From positions 1 through 64,000 of the forward strand of contig NZ_SDSD01000007.1 of the NCBI RefSeq assembly GCF_004798965.1: DNA of 64,000 nucleotides, read 5' to 3'. The translations under genes were made by a program, and so were the position numbers. Numbering within the stretch: the stretch's first letter is position 1; every line of letters starts with the position of its first letter. This DNA is from Onishia niordana. GTDB taxonomy: Bacteria > Pseudomonadota > Gammaproteobacteria > Pseudomonadales > Halomonadaceae. The notes beneath the pieces were generated by a model. It was not told the origin of the DNA. It was given only the letters and a program-made list of their open reading frames with translations, and made no database searches. Shown piece after piece: positions 36,159 to 45,101 of the stretch.

Positions 36159-37547
36159 ATGCGTTATATCAGTACCCGCGGGCAGGCGCCCGCACTGTCC
36201 TTCGAGGAGGTCGTGCTGACCGGTATGGCCAGCGACGGCGGCCTCTACGTGCCTGAAACCGTCCCTCAGCTGTCAAAGGAAGAACTGGCCGACATGGCCG
36301 GCTGCTCCTATGCCGAGATCGCCTTTCGGGTGATGAAGCCGTTCGTCAACGGCGAGATCGATGATGATACCTTCCGTGGCCTGGTCAAGGACGCCTACGC
36401 GACCTTCAGCCACGATGCCGTGGTGCCGCTGAATCAGCTCGACGCCAACCACTTCCTGCTCGAGCTGTTCCATGGCCCGACGCTTGCCTTCAAGGACGTG
36501 GCGCTTCAGCTGCTGGGCCGGCTGCTCGACCACTTCCTGGACAAGCGCGGCGAGCGCGCGGTGATCATGGGGGCGACCTCAGGCGACACCGGCTCGGCGG
36601 CTATCGAGGGCTGCCGCCACTGCGACAACCTGGATATCTTCATTCTCCACCCGCACAACCGGGTCTCGGAGGTGCAGCGTCGCCAGATGACCACGGTGCT
36701 GGCCGATAACGTCTTCAACGTTGCCATCGAAGGCAATTTCGACGACGCCCAGGCGATGGTCAAGTCAAGCTTCGCCAATCAGGACTTCCTGAATGGCACC
36801 CGGCTGGTGGCGGTCAATTCGATCAACTGGGCGCGGATCATGGCCCAGATCGTCTACTACGTGGCTTCTGCCGTGGCGGTTGGTGCGCCGCACCGTGAGG
36901 TCAGCTTCAGCGTTCCGTCGGCGAACTTCGGCAATGTCTTCGCCGGCTACATGGCTTACAAGATGGGGCTGCCGGTCAAGCAGTTCATCATCGCCACCAA
37001 CGCCAACGACATTCTGCACCGGACGCTCGCCGCCAACGACTTCTCCAAGCAGGAGCTCGCTGCGACCTTGGCGCCGTCGATGGATATCGTGGTCTCGTCG
37101 AACTTCGAACGGCTGCTCTTCGATGCCTATGACCGCGACGGCCATGCCGTGGCGGCCCTGCTCGAGCGCTTTCAGGATGAGCCCACGGCGCTTGCCGAGG
37201 CGCCGCTTGCCAAGTTGCGCGAGAAGTTTGCAAGCCACAGCGTCGACGATGCCACCATCCTCGAGGTGATCCGCGAGGCGCATCATCGCACCCATGAGGT
37301 GCTCGATCCGCACACCGCGACCGGTTACCGGGCCGCCGAGCGTGCGCGTGCCGATGCGGCAACGCCGATGATTACGCTCGCCACCGCCCACCCGGCGAAG
37401 TTCGCCGAAGCAGTGGTCAAGGCCGGTTTCCCGGGGGTACCGTTGCCGCCGCACATGGATGACCTGCTCGAGCGCGAGGAGCGCTACACGGTGCTGCCCG
37501 CCGAGCTCGACGCGGTACAGCGCTTCGTTGCCGAGCAGCGCCGCTGA
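36159..37547 (+). CDS. thrC: Threonine synthase
   Basis: The protein has 462 residues. PLP fold-type II enzyme with Lys112 in HGPTLAFKDVALQ as the Schiff-base residue and SGDTGSAA as the phosphate loop. N-terminal MRYISTRGQAPALSFEEV is typical of the longer proteobacterial/fungal subgroup. It converts O-phosphohomoserine to threonine. 117 bases after hom; same operon likely. Confidence 0.97.
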   Translation: MRYISTRGQAPALSFEEVVLTGMASDGGLYVPETVPQLSKEELADMAGCSYAEIAFRVMKPFVNGEIDDDTFRGLVKDAYATFSHDAVVPLNQLDANHFLLELFHGPTLAFKDVALQLLGRLLDHFLDKRGERAVIMGATSGDTGSAAIEGCRHCDNLDIFILHPHNRVSEVQRRQMTTVLADNVFNVAIEGNFDDAQAMVKSSFANQDFLNGTRLVAVNSINWARIMAQIVYYVASAVAVGAPHREVSFSVPSANFGNVFAGYMAYKMGLPVKQFIIATNANDILHRTLAANDFSKQELAATLAPSMDIVVSSNFERLLFDAYDRDGHAVAALLERFQDEPTALAEAPLAKLREKFASHSVDDATILEVIREAHHRTHEVLDPHTATGYRAAERARADAATPMITLATAHPAKFAEAVVKAGFPGVPLPPHMDDLLEREERYTVLPAELDAVQRFVAEQRR

Positions 37548-37587
37548 GCCGTCACCCCTCGAGGCTTTACTTCTCGAGTCGTCATGA

Positions 37588-37611
37588 CGCCCGGTCCGCC
37601 GGGCGTTTTTT
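37588..37611 (+). terminator. Terminator after thrC
   Basis: CGCCCGG/CCGGGCG stem with loop TCCG and six T residues. Confidence 0.92.
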
Positions 37612-37646
37612 GTCATTCGCTTCCCGTATCCCCTTGAGGAGCCGCT

Positions 37647-39458
37647 GTGGAATCCGCCTCGCTTTCGACACCGCCTGTCACCTCGCTCAAGCCGCGCCTC
37701 GCCCCGCGCCCGCGTGACGAGGCGCTCTATGCCCGCGCCCAGCGCGAGGGGCTTAGCGAGCTGCAGGCACGGGTGCTGGCCGGGCGGCTTGCCGGCTATC
37801 AAGGCGAGATTGCGCCGCTGGTGTCGCCAAGCCTTCGCCACCTCGCACACCCGGAACGGCTGAAGGATGCCCGCCGCGCCGCCGAGCGCATCGCCCAGGC
37901 GGTGGTCGAGGGGGAGCATATCGGCATCCTCACCGACTACGACGTCGACGGCATTACCTCGCACGTGGTGATAAGGCGCACCCTCAACGAGCTGTTCGGG
38001 GTGCCGGAATCGCGTCTGCACAGCCTGATCGGCCACCGCATCAATGACGGGTATGGCATCAGCCTGCCGCTGGTCGAACGCACCCTTCAGCTGTCGCCGG
38101 GCCCCAGGCTTGTGATCACCGCCGACTGTGGCAGTAGCGATGAGCCGCGCATCGCAAGGCTCAAGGAGGCAGGGCTCGACGTCGTGGTCACCGACCACCA
38201 CGCCTTGCCGCAGGAGGGGCCGCCGGCCTCGGCCTATGCCACCGTCAACCCGACGCGGGACGACTGCGATTATCCGGACCCGACCATCGCCGGTTGCATG
38301 GTCGCCTGGCTGACCATGTCACTGGCTCGCCAGGTGCTGATCGACTGGGGCGTCCTGTCGTCTTCGACGCCCAAGCTCTCGCCCTGGCTCTCCTATGTGG
38401 CGCTGGGCACTGTCGCCGACTGTGTGTCGCTGGGTGGGAGTGCGGCCAACCGCGCCGTCGTCAATCACGGCCTGACCCTGATCAACCGCATGGAAGCCGC
38501 TTGCTGGCGGACCATGGCCACGCGCCTTGGCCCGGACAGCGTGCCCTTCGACGCCGAGACCCTGGCTTTTCAGATGGGGCCGCGCATCAACGCCCGCTCG
38601 CGCCTCGATGATCCCTATGCGGCGCTGCACTTCATGCTGGCCGCCGACGATGGCACAGCGGCGCGCCATCTCGAGGTGCTGGATCAGGATAACCAGTCGC
38701 GCAAGGCCATCGAAGCCGAGATGGCCGAGGAGGCCAAGGTCCTGGCCGCCGACCAGCTCGCCGACGACGTGCCGGCATTGGTGATCTTTCTGGAGACCGG
38801 GCATGCCGGCGTGCAGGGCATCGTCGCCTCACGCCTGGTCCAGGCCTTCGGCCGCCCGGCACTGGTGCTGACCCCGGCGGCGACGGCCGGCATGCTGACC
38901 GGCTCCGGGCGCTCCATCGAAGGCCTTCATCTGCGTGATGCCCTGCAGCGGGCCCATGACCTGGCGCCGGAGGCGTTGCCACGCTTCGGTGGCCATCGCG
39001 GGGCGGCTGGTATTGGCCTGCCCCGTGAACGGCTCGATGAGTTCCGCCGGGCGATCTGGCAGGCGGCGGGCGAGCAGCTCGGCGGACGTGAGCTTTACCC
39101 CTGTGTCTTAACCGATGGGACGCTGACGCCGGAGCAACTGTCGCTTGCCACCCTCGATGAGTTGGCGCGGCTGGCACCCTTCGGCCGCGAGTTCGAGGCG
39201 CCGTTATTTGAAGGCGACTTTCTGGTCGAGGCACTGCGTCCGGTGGGCGCCGATGGCAGCCATTTGATGCTGGAACTCGGCCATGGCCATAGCACGGTGC
39301 GCGCGATCTGGTTTCGCGCCCTGACGCCTGGCGAGGTGCCGGCCTTCGGGCTTGGCGACCGGCTGCGCTGTGCTTTCAAGCTCAATCGCAACCGCTGGAA
39401 GGGGCGCGAGTCCCTGCAGCTGATGATCGAGCACGCCGAGTCGCTGAGCCCGGCCTGA
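37647..39458 (+). CDS. recJ: Single-strand-specific exonuclease RecJ
   Basis: The protein has 603 residues (E. coli 577). DHH-family motifs: TDYDVDGIT (96-104), ITADCGSSD (157-165), VTDHHALP (181-188), GTVADCV, then the DHHA1 domain (GSGRSIEGLHLRDAL, FGGHRGAAGI) and an OB-fold end. It is a 5'-3' ssDNA nuclease in RecFOR recombination. GTG start with GAGGAG upstream. The place next to thrC is as in Pseudomonas. Confidence 0.92.
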   Translation: MESASLSTPPVTSLKPRLAPRPRDEALYARAQREGLSELQARVLAGRLAGYQGEIAPLVSPSLRHLAHPERLKDARRAAERIAQAVVEGEHIGILTDYDVDGITSHVVIRRTLNELFGVPESRLHSLIGHRINDGYGISLPLVERTLQLSPGPRLVITADCGSSDEPRIARLKEAGLDVVVTDHHALPQEGPPASAYATVNPTRDDCDYPDPTIAGCMVAWLTMSLARQVLIDWGVLSSSTPKLSPWLSYVALGTVADCVSLGGSAANRAVVNHGLTLINRMEAACWRTMATRLGPDSVPFDAETLAFQMGPRINARSRLDDPYAALHFMLAADDGTAARHLEVLDQDNQSRKAIEAEMAEEAKVLAADQLADDVPALVIFLETGHAGVQGIVASRLVQAFGRPALVLTPAATAGMLTGSGRSIEGLHLRDALQRAHDLAPEALPRFGGHRGAAGIGLPRERLDEFRRAIWQAAGEQLGGRELYPCVLTDGTLTPEQLSLATLDELARLAPFGREFEAPLFEGDFLVEALRPVGADGSHLMLELGHGHSTVRAIWFRALTPGEVPAFGLGDRLRCAFKLNRNRWKGRESLQLMIEHAESLSPA

Positions 39459-39503
39459 GCTGGCCCCTGTTCCCTTTGGATGACTTGGCCGAGGAGGCCG
39501 CCG

Positions 39504-40256
39504 ATGAGCGATATGCGTAGGGAATCCCAGCGCCTTGAGGATGACGAGGCCATCCCGGTCTCGCCGCAAGAGAATGACGAGCAGGCGAGCCCTGGTGAGA
39601 GTGAGGGCGCTGAGAGTGCGCGCCCCGAGCTTGAAGACGTCGAGCCCGAAGACCTGCCTCAGGACCCTCACCGGCCCCACGAAGACGTGCTGGCGATGCT
39701 GCTCGGCACCCTGCTGGTCGCGCTGGGGGTGACCTTCTATTCCCAGGCGATGCTGCTCGCCGGCAGCACCGCCGGCCTGGCCCTGCTCGCCCAGTACGTC
39801 ACCGGGGTCGGTTTCGGTGGCATGTTCTTTCTCATCAACTTGCCCTTCTACTACCTGGCGATCAAGCGCATGGGCTGGTCCTTCACCCTGCGCACCTTCG
39901 CCGCCACGGCGCTGCTGTCGCTCTTCGCCACCCTGACGCCTGGCTGGGTTGATATCGCGTCGCTAAATCCCGTCTATGCGGCGGTGATCGGCGGCAGTCT
40001 GCTGGGTATCGGCCTGCTGGTGCTGATTCGTCATCGTACCAGCCTTGGCGGCATCAACATTCTCGCGCTGTATCTGCAGGAGCGTTATGGCTGGCGGGCC
40101 GGCTACGTGCAGCTCGGTGTCGATATGCTGATCCTGGGTCTGTCTTTCCTGGTGCTCGACCCTGACAGTATCGCGCTATCGGTGCTGGGAGCGGTGACCA
40201 TGAACCTGATCATCGCCCTCAATCACAAACCCGGCCGCTATATCGGTGTCAGCTGA
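39504..40256 (+). CDS. YitT-family membrane protein
   Basis: The protein has 250 residues. The first 60 or so residues are Glu/Asp/Pro-rich and probably disordered in the cytoplasm, followed by five to six membrane segments of the YitT/DUF161 family (SQAMLLAGSTAGLALL, FFLINLPFYYLAIKRMG, RHRTSLGGINILALYLQ). The usual C-terminal DUF2179 domain is absent. Transport role unproven. GAGGAGG lies 7 bases before the ATG at 39504. The 3' end overlaps the convergent copA-linked peptide gene by 8 bases. Confidence 0.85.
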   Translation: MSDMRRESQRLEDDEAIPVSPQENDEQASPGESEGAESARPELEDVEPEDLPQDPHRPHEDVLAMLLGTLLVALGVTFYSQAMLLAGSTAGLALLAQYVTGVGFGGMFFLINLPFYYLAIKRMGWSFTLRTFAATALLSLFATLTPGWVDIASLNPVYAAVIGGSLLGIGLLVLIRHRTSLGGINILALYLQERYGWRAGYVQLGVDMLILGLSFLVLDPDSIALSVLGAVTMNLIIALNHKPGRYIGVS

Positions 40257-40320
40257 TCCAGAACCACCAGGCGATGGCGCCGATCAGTGCGATACCGCCG
40301 AGGTTGATCAGTAGCGTCAT
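40249..40320 (-). CDS. 23-residue membrane peptide coupled to copA
   Basis: The peptide begins [20 protein letters not shown] and ends W-I-S: a single hydrophobic segment with a Trp/Phe girdle at the C-terminus. Its ATG overlaps the copA stop (ATGA), and AGGAGG sits 7 bases upstream within the last copA codons, an excellent translation signal. The text resembles the N-terminal anchor of some small cupredoxin-domain proteins, but the frame stops straight after the segment. It may bind or regulate CopA in the membrane; this is inference from position only. Confidence 0.65.
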   Translation of the reverse strand: MTLLINLGGIALIGAIAWWFWIS

Positions 40321-42953
40321 GAATGAGCCTCCTGCTTATCGCTGCCGACGGACGCGTCTGCGGACTGCGATGAGGTCCCGGACAAGGGCCGGAAGCGGCG
40401 CAGCCGATTGGCGTTGGTGACCACCGTGACCGATGACAGCGACATGGCCGCCGCGGCGATCATCGGCGACAGCAGCCAACCGGTGGCGGGGTAGAGGACG
40501 CCCGCCGCGATGGGGATGCAGAGGGTGTTATAGCCAAAGGCGCCCCACAGGTTCTGCTTGATGTTGGCAAGGGTCGCGCGACTGATCTCGATGGCATCGG
40601 CTACGCCGTTAAGCGAGCTTCTCATCAAGGTAATACCGGCGCTCTCGATGGCCACGTCGGTGCCCTGACCGATCGCGAAACCGACGTTGGCTTGAGCCAG
40701 TGCTGGGGCGTCGTTGATGCCATCGCCGACCATCCCCACGACTTCGCCATTGGCCTGAAGACGTTCGATCTCGGCATGTTTGTCCTCGGGCAGCAGTCCG
40801 GCGCGCACCTCGTCGATGCCCACTTCCTGGCCGATGGCAGCGGCGGTATGGGCGTTATCGCCGGTCAGCATCACCACCTTGAGTCCATCTTTCTGCAGGC
40901 GTAGAACAGCCGCGCGGCTGTCCTTACGTAGGGGATCACTGATGCCGAAGACGGCCGCGAGTCGGCCATCGACGGCCAGCTGCACCACGGTGCGTGCCTT
41001 ACCTTCGAGCTGCTCGACGATGGCCTCGCCCGGGGCCAGGTCCACACCCTGGTCCTTGAGCAGTCTGGCGTTGCCGAGCAGCAGCGACTGCCCTTGTTCG
41101 GTGGTCGCCTTGACGCCGCCACCGGTCACGCTGGTGAAGTCTGTGACGGTGGCTGGCGTCGCTCTCTCCTGCTCGGCATGCGCCAGCAGGGCCGTTGCCA
41201 GCGGGTGTTCCGAGCCCTGCTCGAGCCCTGCAATAAAGCCAAGTGTCTGCGTTGCATCGGCCTGCTCATCGAGGAATTGTGTTTCGGTGACACGCGGCTT
41301 GCCCTCGGTGAGAGTGCCGGTCTTGTCCACCACCAGCGTGGTCAGGCTGCTTGCCATCTGCAGAGCCTCACCGTTTCGTATCAGCACGCCGTGCTCGGCG
41401 GCCTTGCCGACCCCGATCATGGTCGAGAGCGGCGTGGCTAGCCCCAGGGCGCAGGGGCAGGCAATGATCAGTACCGCTGTGGCGGTGATCAGCATGTGCA
41501 GCACCCGGGGCTCGGGGCCGACGTTGAACCAGACCAGCGCCGTGGCGACTGCGACGATCATCACCGTGGGCACGAAGACGCCAGCGACCCGGTCGGCCAG
41601 GGCGCCGATCGGCGGGCGTGAACCTTGGGCGCGGGCGACCTGGTCGGTGATGCGGCCAAGCCGGGTGTCGGCACCGACCCGGGTGGCGCGATAGATCAGG
41701 CTGCCGCGACCGTTGACGGTACCGGCGCTGACCTCATCGCCCGTGCCTTTGGCGACCGCCTGCGGCTCGCCAGTGAGCATCGACTCATCGACATGGCTCT
41801 CGCCTTCCTCGACCTCTCCATCTACCGGCAGGCGCTCGCCGGGGCGTACGCGGATGCGATCACCCGTGCGTACGGCATCGATCTCGACATCCTGCTCCTT
41901 GCCGTCGCGGATCACCCGCGCGGTGCTTGATTGCAGCTCGAGCAGGCGGCCAAGGGCCTCGCTGGTGCGGCCTCGGGCCTTGAGTTCCAGGGCGTTGCCG
42001 GCAAGGATCAGCCCGATGATCATGGTTGATGCCTCGAAGTACAGGCTATGGGCCGCCTCGGGTAGCCAGGGCGCGAAGATCACCACGGCCATGGAATACA
42101 ACCAGGCGGTGCCGGTACCCATGGCCACCAGGGTGTCCATGTTGGCTTCATGATGGCGCAGCGCCTTGGCGGCGTTGACAAAGAAATGTCTGCCCGGACC
42201 CGCCAGCACCCCCAGTGTCAGCAGGCCGATCACACCCCAGACGCCCCGTTCTGCTCCCGTAGGGTCGGGGTGATGGAAGAACATGGCGATCATCAGTGGC
42301 ACGGCCAGCGCCAGCGCCATCAGGCTGCCGCGCCGGCGCTGGCGGTAGGCCTTGCGATCGTTTTCGGCGCGCCGTGCCTCGGCCTGTCGCAGATCCTCGA
42401 TGGGCGAGGCGCCATAGCCTGCACGTTCGACGGCCTCAATGAGCGTCTGAGTGCTGGCGCTACCGCGTACCTGAGCCGTTTGACTGGCGAAATTGACCTC
42501 GGCCTCAGTGACGCCTGAGGTGCGCTCCAGGGCCTGCTGAATGCTCTTCACGCAGCTTGCACAGGTCATGCCGGAGAGCGATAGACGCACGCTCTTCGCC
42601 CGGTCGTGTGCGGGCTGTTCATTCGGCGCGGTGGCTTGCGGCTCTGGGGCCAATGCCTGTTCGGAGCCTGGCGCCGGGGCGTCCGCTGCGCTGTCGGCCG
42701 TCGTAGTGCCGGAACTGGCTACCTCGTCGGCCGGATAGCCGGCGTCCTTGAGCAGGGCATCGACTCGCTCGCCATCAAGGCGGGTGGTGACGTCGAGGCG
42801 CTTCTCGCCTGGCTCGCCGGTTACGTCAGCGTCCGGGTCTTCGGCCTGGATGGCCTTGCGCATGCGCGATACGCACCCCTGACAGCTCATGCCGGGGATA
42901 TGGCGTTCAAGCGTTGGCAATGGCCGCTTTGGCTCATCATTAGGTGGTTTCAT
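40317..42953 (-). CDS. copA: Copper-exporting P1B-type ATPase CopA
   Basis: The protein has 878 residues. Two heavy-metal-binding domains have Cys pairs at 24/27 (GMSCQGC) and 131/134 (GMTCASC), separated by a disordered Ala/Pro/Glu linker. Eight membrane segments follow with the translocation motif [12 protein letters not shown], phosphorylation motif [15 protein letters not shown] and [13 protein letters not shown] plus paired HMA domains fit Cu(I)/Ag(I) export. Coupled to the MerR-type gene upstream by a 4-base overlap (ATGA), with AGGAGG just before the ATG. Confidence 0.95.
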   Translation of the reverse strand: MKPPNDEPKRPLPTLERHIPGMSCQGCVSRMRKAIQAEDPDADVTGEPGEKRLDVTTRLDGERVDALLKDAGYPADEVASSGTTTADSAADAPAPGSEQALAPEPQATAPNEQPAHDRAKSVRLSLSGMTCASCVKSIQQALERTSGVTEAEVNFASQTAQVRGSASTQTLIEAVERAGYGASPIEDLRQAEARRAENDRKAYRQRRRGSLMALALAVPLMIAMFFHHPDPTGAERGVWGVIGLLTLGVLAGPGRHFFVNAAKALRHHEANMDTLVAMGTGTAWLYSMAVVIFAPWLPEAAHSLYFEASTMIIGLILAGNALELKARGRTSEALGRLLELQSSTARVIRDGKEQDVEIDAVRTGDRIRVRPGERLPVDGEVEEGESHVDESMLTGEPQAVAKGTGDEVSAGTVNGRGSLIYRATRVGADTRLGRITDQVARAQGSRPPIGALADRVAGVFVPTVMIVAVATALVWFNVGPEPRVLHMLITATAVLIIACPCALGLATPLSTMIGVGKAAEHGVLIRNGEALQMASSLTTLVVDKTGTLTEGKPRVTETQFLDEQADATQTLGFIAGLEQGSEHPLATALLAHAEQERATPATVTDFTSVTGGGVKATTEQGQSLLLGNARLLKDQGVDLAPGEAIVEQLEGKARTVVQLAVDGRLAAVFGISDPLRKDSRAAVLRLQKDGLKVVMLTGDNAHTAAAIGQEVGIDEVRAGLLPEDKHAEIERLQANGEVVGMVGDGINDAPALAQANVGFAIGQGTDVAIESAGITLMRSSLNGVADAIEISRATLANIKQNLWGAFGYNTLCIPIAAGVLYPATGWLLSPMIAAAAMSLSSVTVVTNANRLRRFRPLSGTSSQSADASVGSDKQEAHS

Positions 42954-43399
42954 GCCTCCTCCTTGGCGGTGTTGGAGGCCGCCTTGTCGGTCGATGGGGC
43001 GGGCAGGCTCTCGATCAGCCTGCACAGGCTGTGACCATCGGGGGTGCCGTCAGGCATGTCGGCCCAGGCGTCCAGCGCCTGCTCCATGCGTGTCGCTAGC
43101 GCCTCTAGTTCCTGAATGCGCTCACGGATTTGTGGCAGGCGGCTCGCCAGCAGGTCGCGTACCAGCGGGCAGGGCGAATCGCCGTGGTCGGCATGGTCAA
43201 GAATCTCGTGAATCTCCTTGATGCTGAACCCCAGGGTGCGCGCACGCTGGATGAAGGCCAGTCGCTCGAGATCCTGGCTATCGAAGCGGTGATAGCCGTT
43301 ATGGGGATCCTTGGCGGGGGCCAGCAACCCCTCGCGGGTGTAGTGGCGCACCGTCTCGGACGTTACTCCGGCGGCTTTGGCCAAATCGCTGACTTTCAT
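42950..43399 (-). CDS. MerR-family heavy-metal regulator (CueR/CadR-like)
   Basis: The protein has 149 residues. Winged helix-turn-helix (1-70, [26 protein letters not shown]), dimerisation helix and metal site: Cys in [12 protein letters not shown] at the start of the long helix and Cys in [11 protein letters not shown] near the end. Three-residue metal sites of this kind occur in CadR/ZntR as well as in copper regulators, so the metal is best inferred from copA next door. It is the first gene of the operon, not divergent as cueR is from copA in E. coli. Confidence 0.88.
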   Translation of the reverse strand: MKVSDLAKAAGVTSETVRHYTREGLLAPAKDPHNGYHRFDSQDLERLAFIQRARTLGFSIKEIHEILDHADHGDSPCPLVRDLLASRLPQIRERIQELEALATRMEQALDAWADMPDGTPDGHSLCRLIESLPAPSTDKAASNTAKEEA

Positions 43400-43434
43400 G
43401 GCTGTCTCCTGACGCTCGCGGCCTTCGGTGCTTC

Positions 43435-43466
43435 AAGTGTAAAACCTTTGGGTTACACAAAGGTCA
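43435..43466 (-). promoter_or_regulatory. MerR-type promoter with operator dyad
   Basis: On the minus strand TTGACC (-35) and TACACT (-10) are 20 bases apart, the over-long spacing typical of MerR-controlled promoters. Between them a perfect dyad ACCTTTG-N7-CAAAGGT (43443-43463) is the expected regulator site. It drives merR-copA and the small peptide. Confidence 0.85.
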
Positions 43467-43573
43467 AGCGCAGGCTAATGCCGTCGCCAGCGTCGGCGGA
43501 TGGGGTGTGTAAGTCTATGAAAGTTCGAAGAGAATGGGAATCTGATGCTAAAGTATGAGCAAATTTGGGATTA

Positions 43574-43585
43574 AAACGATCGTTT
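43574..43585. promoter_or_regulatory. PsrA-like palindrome upstream of fadL
   Basis: AAACGATCGTTT, followed by G, lies 99 bases before the fadL-type gene. It fits the (G/C)AAAC-N2-4-GTTT(G/C) box described for the fatty-acid-responsive TetR regulator PsrA, except for A instead of G/C at the left edge. Confidence 0.5.
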
Positions 43586-43683
43586 GTTCTTGATCCGGGC
43601 GACATTTTCCGCCAAAAGTAAGGTATCCGCTCGCCTGGTGCGGGTGAGGAACGCCAGCCCTTCCTGAAACAGGACACCAAACG

Positions 43684-45027
43684 ATGCATTACAAGACCAA
43701 CAAGCTCGCCATCGCCGTTGCCCTTGCCTCTGCCGGTCTGATGGCCAGCCAGGCTTTCGCCGCCGGCTTCCAGGTGCGCGAACAAAGCGCCAAGACCCTG
43801 GCCAACGCTCTTTCGAACGCCGCCGCCGGCGCGGAAGATGTAAGCTTTATGGCCTATAACCCGGCCGCTATCGGCAATATCGACGGTAACCAGTTCTCCG
43901 TCGGGGCCGCCTATATCGATGCCGACTTCGAGCTGCAAGATGCCGAGGCGAGCCCCGCCAGTGCGCCATCGTTGAGTTATGACAACGGCGGCTCCCGTCA
44001 GGGCGGCGAGAGCGCCGTGGTGCCGAGCTTCGCCGTCAAGACACAGGCCAGCGAGCGTATCGACCTGGGCCTGGCGATCTTCTCGCCCTATGGGCTCGCG
44101 ACCAAGTACGACGAGGACTGGATCGGGCGCTATCACGCCATCGAGACCGAGCTCACCACCATCGATATTCAGCCCACCGTCAACTTCCGCGTCACCGACC
44201 GCTGGTCGGTGGCGGCGGGCCTGATCGCCGAACACGGCGACGCGACCATCTCCAATGCGATCGATCTGGGTGGGCTCGGTGCCCAGGCATCGCTGTTGCC
44301 TGCCACTGCCGCAGGGCAGTTCGACGGCAAGGCCAAGGTCACCGGGGATGACTGGGGGTATGGCTATACGCTGGGTACCCTCTTCCAGGTCACCGACAAG
44401 ACGCGCCTGGGCCTTAGCTACCGTTCCGAGATCGACCTGGTCCTGGATGGTGAAGTGGAGTACAGCAGCGATAATTCCACCGGCCAGACAGTGCTTGCCA
44501 ATTCTGGGCTAGAGGACGGCGGTGGCACGGCCGATATCTCGACGCCGGCCAATGCCAATATCGGTGTCTTCCACCAGCTGACCCCCAGGCTTGCCCTGAT
44601 GGCCAATGCCAGCTGGACTGATTGGAGTTCCTTTGAGGAACTGAAGGTGGAGTTCGATAGTGGCGGCGACAGCACCACTACCGAGAATTGGAACGATTCC
44701 TGGGCCTACTCGGTGGGCGCCAACTACGCACTGACCGACAAGTGGCTGCTGCGCACCGGCCTTGGCTACGACGAGACGCCGGTGCCGAGTGCCGAATTCC
44801 GCACGCCGCGGGTGCCGGATGCCGATCGTACCTGGGCAACGCTGGGCGCGACCTATCAGGCGACCGAGAACCTCGGCGTGACCGCCGGTTACATGCGTGT
44901 CTTCGGTGATGGCGGCAAGATCGATCAGGATGGCGCCAAGGAAGAGAACGCCCGGAAAGGCAACCTGTCCGGCGAGTACGACGTCTCGGCGAATGTCTTC
45001 GCTTTGTCGATGGACTACCGCTTCTGA
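43684..45027 (+). CDS. fadL: FadL/OmpP1-family outer membrane fatty acid porin
   Basis: The protein has 447 residues. Signal peptide (1-26, AFA/A), then the FadL N-terminal hatch AGFQVREQSAKTLANA-type segment with the conserved NPA (YNPAAIG), and about 14 beta strands ending in the aromatic C-terminal F (MDYRF). FadL proteins carry long-chain fatty acids or other hydrophobic compounds across the outer membrane; the exact substrate is open. Single gene followed by a strong terminator. Confidence 0.9.
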   Translation: MHYKTNKLAIAVALASAGLMASQAFAAGFQVREQSAKTLANALSNAAAGAEDVSFMAYNPAAIGNIDGNQFSVGAAYIDADFELQDAEASPASAPSLSYDNGGSRQGGESAVVPSFAVKTQASERIDLGLAIFSPYGLATKYDEDWIGRYHAIETELTTIDIQPTVNFRVTDRWSVAAGLIAEHGDATISNAIDLGGLGAQASLLPATAAGQFDGKAKVTGDDWGYGYTLGTLFQVTDKTRLGLSYRSEIDLVLDGEVEYSSDNSTGQTVLANSGLEDGGGTADISTPANANIGVFHQLTPRLALMANASWTDWSSFEELKVEFDSGGDSTTTENWNDSWAYSVGANYALTDKWLLRTGLGYDETPVPSAEFRTPRVPDADRTWATLGATYQATENLGVTAGYMRVFGDGGKIDQDGAKEENARKGNLSGEYDVSANVFALSMDYRF

Positions 45028-45056
45028 TCACGGCCCGTAAGGCCTGATCCTCACTC

Positions 45057-45093
45057 CAACGACCCCGGCTCATGGCCGGGGTCGTTGCGTTTG
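45057..45093 (+). terminator. Terminator between fadL and the opp ATPase gene
   Basis: 13-bp perfect stem CAACGACCCCGGC with loop TCATG; a short T-run (CGTTT) follows. Confidence 0.75.
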
Positions 45094-45101
45094 GATGAGG
45101 C

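Noticed and set aside
36765-38201. 478-codon minus-strand frame across the thrC-recJ junction
   Set aside because: It runs against two well-supported genes and a terminator, and its composition is that of reversed coding sequence.
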